Shown: piece after piece, positions 61,372 through 64,000 of the stretch
Layout: the number at the start of each line of letters is the position of its first letter
Position numbering within the stretch: position 1 is the stretch's first letter
Assembly (NCBI RefSeq): GCF_014650995.1
Contig: NZ_BMWA01000025.1
Span: 1-64,000, forward strand
DNA: 64,000 bases
Reading direction: 5' to 3'
From: Streptomyces viridiviolaceus
GTDB taxonomy: Bacteria > Actinomycetota > Actinomycetes > Streptomycetales > Streptomycetaceae
Program-made: the position numbers and the translations under genes
The notes under the pieces: generated by a model
What the model was told of the DNA's origin: nothing
The model's database searches: none
What the model saw: only the letters and a program-made list of their open reading frames with translations

Positions 61372-61399
61372 TGGCCGGTCGCGCAGTTCCCCGCGCCCC
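61372..61399. repeat. dispersed streptomycete intergenic repeat, copy 2
   Basis: Identical over 28 bases to 36631-36658, including the core GCGCAGTTCCCCGCGCCCC. It lies between the argR hairpin and the convergent apbE gene. Confidence 0.8.
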
Positions 61400-61538
61400 C
61401 GAGGCGTTGCGGGCGCGGCCGGCCCGAGCGGCGCTCCCTCCGCTCGAGCGAAGCCGAGAGTGGGGGAGGCGCCGCGCCCACGCGGGCGAGTGGTACGCCG
61501 GCACCCCGGCAGCTGCGCCGGTCACTCCGAAACGGGGC

Positions 61539-62339
61539 TCACCCCAGCCACCCCGCCAAACCCCCCGTGCACCGCACCTCGTCCCCCGCGGTCACCAACA
61601 GCGCCTCCACCCCGTCCAGGGACTCCAGCCACCGCAACCCCTCCCGCGCCCCCATCGCGAACGCCGCCGTCGCCCAGCAGTCCGCCCACGTCAGCCGCGG
61701 CGCCACCACCGTCACCGCCACCAGATCGGTCACCGCGGAGCGCCCGGTGCGTGGGTCGACGATGTGCGCACCCCGCTCCGCCGAGCCGGACGTCGCGACG
61801 GCCAGTTCGTCCGCCCGCGCGGCGGAGACCACGGCCGCCAGCCCGCCCGGACGCAGCGGGTCCGACACGCCGACCCGCCACGGCCGCCCCGCCCCCGGCG
61901 TCCCGAGCAACTGCACGTCCCCGCCCCCGTTGACGCTGACGCCCGTCGCACCGGCCGCCGCGACCCGCCGGGCGGCGCGCTCCACGGCCCAGCCCTTGAC
62001 GATCCCGGTCGGGTCGAGCCGGCCCTGGTACGACGTGCTGAACCAGCCGTCGCTCACCCGCTCCGCCTCCGCGGCCAGCTCCAGCACCTCGGCGACCTCG
62101 GGCGCGCACGCGCCGAGGGACAGCTCACCGCGCGCCAGCCGGGAGACCTCGCTGCCCTCCCGGTAGGTGCTGAACACCTCGTCGACCCGGTGCAGCCCGG
62201 CGACCGCTTCGTCCAGCGCCGTGCGTACGGCCGTGGGTTCCCCGCCGCGGACGTCGAAGGAGAAGACGGTCCCCATCGTCTCCTCCACCCGGCGCACCGC
62301 GGCGGGAGCCTGTGCGGAATCGGCCACGGTGTCAGCCAC
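61539..62339 (-). CDS. apbE: FAD:protein FMN transferase ApbE
   Basis: A 266-residue ApbE-family flavin transferase that links FMN through a phosphoester to Thr in target proteins. MGTVFSFDV (about 25-33), FSTYREGSEVSRLARGE, DPTGIVKGWAVERAA and VNGGGDVQLLG are hallmark segments. No lipobox or signal is evident from the chosen GTG 62339 start, so localisation is uncertain. The start overlaps the FMN-binding gene stop by 8 bases, so both are coupled. The partner protein carries two DAVSGATYTS sites that match the ApbE target motif. Confidence 0.9.
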   Translation of the reverse strand: MADTVADSAQAPAAVRRVEETMGTVFSFDVRGGEPTAVRTALDEAVAGLHRVDEVFSTYREGSEVSRLARGELSLGACAPEVAEVLELAAEAERVSDGWFSTSYQGRLDPTGIVKGWAVERAARRVAAAGATGVSVNGGGDVQLLGTPGAGRPWRVGVSDPLRPGGLAAVVSAARADELAVATSGSAERGAHIVDPRTGRSAVTDLVAVTVVAPRLTWADCWATAAFAMGAREGLRWLESLDGVEALLVTAGDEVRCTGGLAGWLG

Positions 62340-63126
62340 CGGCCCGGTCCAGTGCCGACTGGAGGGACTGCTTGTATCCGGCGCTGGTGTAGGTGGCGCC
62401 GGATACGGCGTCGATGTCGGCGCTGCCGGCGGCGATGGCGGCCTGGTTGAGTCGGGGTACGGCGTCGGCGGTGACCCGGTCGCTCTGCCCTCCCTCGGGC
62501 GCCTGCACGGCCTCGGCGCCCGTGATCTTCCCACCGCTGACGGTGACACGGACCTGCACGGGCCCGTACTGGGTCTGCGCGACGGCGCCGGTGAGGGTGC
62601 GGGTGCCCTGGGAGCCGCTGCCCGAGCCCTGTCCGTCTGTTCCCTCGCCCTGTCCGCCGCCCTGTCCGGCGGATCCCGCGGCCTCCTCCAGCTTGTCCAG
62701 TGCCGACTGGAGGGACTGCTTGTATCCGGCGCTGGTGTAGGTGGCGCCGGATACGGCGTCGATGTCGGCGCTGCCGGCGGCGACGGCGGCCTGGTTGAGT
62801 CGGGGTACGGCGTCGGCGGTGACCCGGTCGCTCTGCCCTCCCTCGGGCGCCCGCACGGCCTCGGCGCCCGTGATCTTCCCGCCCTTCACCGTGAGCCGGA
62901 CCTGCACGGGGCCGTACCGGGTACTGGCCGCGTCACCGGTGACCGTGCCGACGCCCGCGCCCCGCCCGCCCTGCGGCGACTGCGCGGCCACCGGCGGGGC
63001 CGCGCCGCCCGCCGCGGAGGCGGAGCCCGGGTCGGAGGCCGGTTTCAGCGACAGCAGCAGCACGATCCCGGACACGGTCGCGGCGCCGGCCAGTACGGCA
63101 CGCCGGACGGGGTGACTCTTCCTCAT
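62332..63126 (-). CDS. membrane-anchored protein with two nearly identical FMN-binding domains
   Basis: A 264-residue protein. A basic N-terminus and hydrophobic helix (about 9-27) act as signal anchor. A Gly/Ala/Pro-rich linker leads to FMN_bind domain 1 (about 65-145), a Gly/Gln/Ser-rich linker (about 148-176), and FMN_bind domain 2 (about 178-262). Each domain ends in DAVSGATYTS, the flavinylation motif with the acceptor Thr. The last 62 residues of the two domains differ only at Val/Ile and Arg/Gln. With apbE downstream and a ferric-reductase-like gene upstream it should shuttle electrons outside the membrane. Confidence 0.9.
   Translation of the reverse strand: MRKSHPVRRAVLAGAATVSGIVLLLSLKPASDPGSASAAGGAAPPVAAQSPQGGRGAGVGTVTGDAASTRYGPVQVRLTVKGGKITGAEAVRAPEGGQSDRVTADAVPRLNQAAVAAGSADIDAVSGATYTSAGYKQSLQSALDKLEEAAGSAGQGGGQGEGTDGQGSGSGSQGTRTLTGAVAQTQYGPVQVRVTVSGGKITGAEAVQAPEGGQSDRVTADAVPRLNQAAIAAGSADIDAVSGATYTSAGYKQSLQSALDRAGG
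62347..62532. repeat. 186-bp internal duplication, copy 1
   Basis: Matches 62695-62880 at 184 of 186 positions (offset 348, a multiple of three). Encodes the second FMN-binding domain on the minus strand. Both differences change an amino acid (Ile versus Val, Gln versus Arg). Confidence 0.92.
62695..62880. repeat. 186-bp internal duplication, copy 2
   Basis: Partner of 62347-62532, encoding most of the first FMN-binding domain. The flanking linkers are unrelated, which limits the homogenised block to the domain core. Confidence 0.92.
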
Positions 63127-63150
63127 CTGCCCTGAGCTCCTGATCCTCGG

Positions 63151-64000
63151 TCACATCTCGAACGACTCGTGATGGATGCGACGGGCGGGGACTCCCGCGC
63201 CGCGCAGCGCCTCGTACACCGACTGGGCGAAACCGGGCGGCCCGCACAGGAAGACGTCGTGGCGGTCGATGTCCGGGATCTTGCGGCCCAGCGTCTCCGG
63301 CGAGATGTCCGGGCGCTCCCCGTCCGGACTGTTGACCGCGTACATCAGCCTGGCCCCGCGCTCGTCGGCGATCCGGGCGAGTTCGTCCCACAGCGCCAGG
63401 TCCTGGGTGCTGTTGGCCCGGTACAGCAGGGTGATGTCGCCGGACGCGCCGGGCAGCGTCTCGAACAGCGCCCGCATCGGTGTGATCCCGACCCCGCCCG
63501 CCACCAGCAGCACCTTCCCGCGGCTGCGGCGCTGCGCGGTCAGCGCCCCGTACGGCCCCTCCGCCCACACCCGGGTGCCGGGCTCCAGTTCGCGCAGCCG
63601 GGCGCTGTGGTCGCCGATCGCCTTCACGGTGATCCGGAGCATGTCCGGGCGGGGCGCCGCCGACAGCGAGTACGGGTGGGAGCTGAACCGCATCCCCGGC
63701 GCCAGGAACCGCCAGCGGAAGAACTGCCCCGCCTCCGCGCCCATCCGGTGCAGCCTGCGCCCGCCGATCAGCACCGACACGATCCCGGGCGTCTCCTCGA
63801 TCACCGCCTCGACCCGCATCCGGTGCCGCAGGTTGAGGCGGAGCGGGGTCAGGATCCGGTACCAGACCACGAGCGCGGTCACCGTCCCGTACAGGGCGTA
63901 CCAGACGGTCCTGGCGACCGGCTCGACGGCGAAGTCGTTGCCGGTGGTCAGCTGGTGCCAGAAGGTCAGGAACACCGCCGCGTAGGTGAGCAGGTGCACG
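63151..64000 (-). CDS. ferric-reductase-like transmembrane flavoprotein (N-terminus beyond window)
   Basis: The C-terminal 282 residues of a NAD(P)H oxidoreductase. Membrane helices (LLTYAAVFLTFWHQL and RTVWYALYGTVTALVVWYRI) are followed by an FAD-binding barrel with HPYSLSAAP and a NAD-binding domain with VAGGVGITPMRALFE and FLCGPPGF. The protein extends past base 64000, so more spans of a ferric-reductase-like heme domain are expected. It is upstream of the FMN-binding and apbE genes on the same strand, 24 bases from the next start, and is the likely electron donor of the module. Confidence 0.88.
   Translation of the reverse strand, partial: VHLLTYAAVFLTFWHQLTTGNDFAVEPVARTVWYALYGTVTALVVWYRILTPLRLNLRHRMRVEAVIEETPGIVSVLIGGRRLHRMGAEAGQFFRWRFLAPGMRFSSHPYSLSAAPRPDMLRITVKAIGDHSARLRELEPGTRVWAEGPYGALTAQRRSRGKVLLVAGGVGITPMRALFETLPGASGDITLLYRANSTQDLALWDELARIADERGARLMYAVNSPDGERPDISPETLGRKIPDIDRHDVFLCGPPGFAQSVYEALRGAGVPARRIHHESFEM

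Noticed and set aside
1..64000. CRISPR arrays, insertion sequences, prophage or rRNA/tRNA genes
   Set aside because: No regular repeat-spacer arrays, transposases, integrases, inverted-repeat-bounded elements or cloverleaf structures were recognised on reading the window.

Overview
This window looks like the chromosome of a Streptomyces species. GC content is very high with strong third-position GC. GTG and TTG starts and 4-bp translational-coupling overlaps are frequent, and three genes carry the rare TTA codon. Gene content and order match, from memory, the S. coelicolor stretch from the tat genes through conservon 9, glnA4, infC-rpmI-rplT and pheST to argCJBD-argR, read in the opposite orientation to SCO numbering. 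No rRNA, tRNA, CRISPR array, transposase or integrase was seen. Most of the window is vertically inherited core chromosome, with a few fast-evolving repeat-bearing loci.

Layout. 1-4.9 kb: tail of an upstream gene, a small membrane protein, tatA, tatC and a HelY-type helicase (the order known from actinobacterial paf-tat loci), ending in a strong terminator. 5.2-9.8 kb: a complete conservon (sensor-kinase-like, roadblock, DUF742, GTPase, CYP157-type P450), all translationally coupled or nearly so. 9.8-13.4 kb: pseudouridine synthase, acetyltransferase, iron-box-controlled siderophore-interacting protein, 5'-3' exonuclease. 13.6-17.3 kb: glycine-betaine ABC importer whose permease is fused to two substrate-binding domains. 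17.7-21.1 kb: XRE-cupin regulator overlapping a cytosolic BtuF-like protein, then a TDT transporter divergent from a LysR regulator. 21.1-21.5 kb: degenerate noncoding repeats. 21.5-26.7 kb: gamma-glutamyl catabolic cluster (class-I amidotransferase, FadR-type regulator, GlnA4-type synthetase, aldehyde dehydrogenase, SDR). 26.7-34.7 kb: DUF2510 protein, D-threonine-aldolase-like enzyme, repeat-rich proline-rich membrane protein coupled to a mycosin-like protease, beta-lactamase-fold protein, SseB-like protein, DUF1844 protein.

34.7-42.6 kb is the translation block: infC (apparent AUC start behind a long leader with an attenuator-like terminator), rpmI, rplT, a SpoU-type methyltransferase, a TTA-containing sensor kinase, and pheS-pheT. 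42.7-56.4 kb holds regulatory and metabolic singles: SpoIIE-type phosphatase, TPR regulator, Nudix hydrolase, hydroxyacyl-CoA dehydrogenase, a Tat-exported glycosidase-like protein, a divergent EamA/MocR pair whose start codons overlap in CATG, a histidine-phosphatase-fold protein lacking both catalytic histidines, and a secreted GH51 arabinofuranosidase. 56.4-61.3 kb is the ArgR-controlled argCJBD-argR operon. 61.5-64 kb holds ApbE, a protein with two almost identical FMN-binding domains, and a ferric-reductase-like flavoprotein cut by the window edge. Together these look like an extracytoplasmic flavin electron-transfer module.

The most notable observations are the 184/186-identical internal duplication in the FMN-binding gene, the infC leader and start, the CATG-overlapping divergent starts, the TTA codons in three genes (two of them adjacent), the shared GCAATGG(T/A)CTC motif in the glnA4 cluster, and the repeat-rich mycosin-partner gene. 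I did not find a clearly new multi-gene defence or biosynthetic system.
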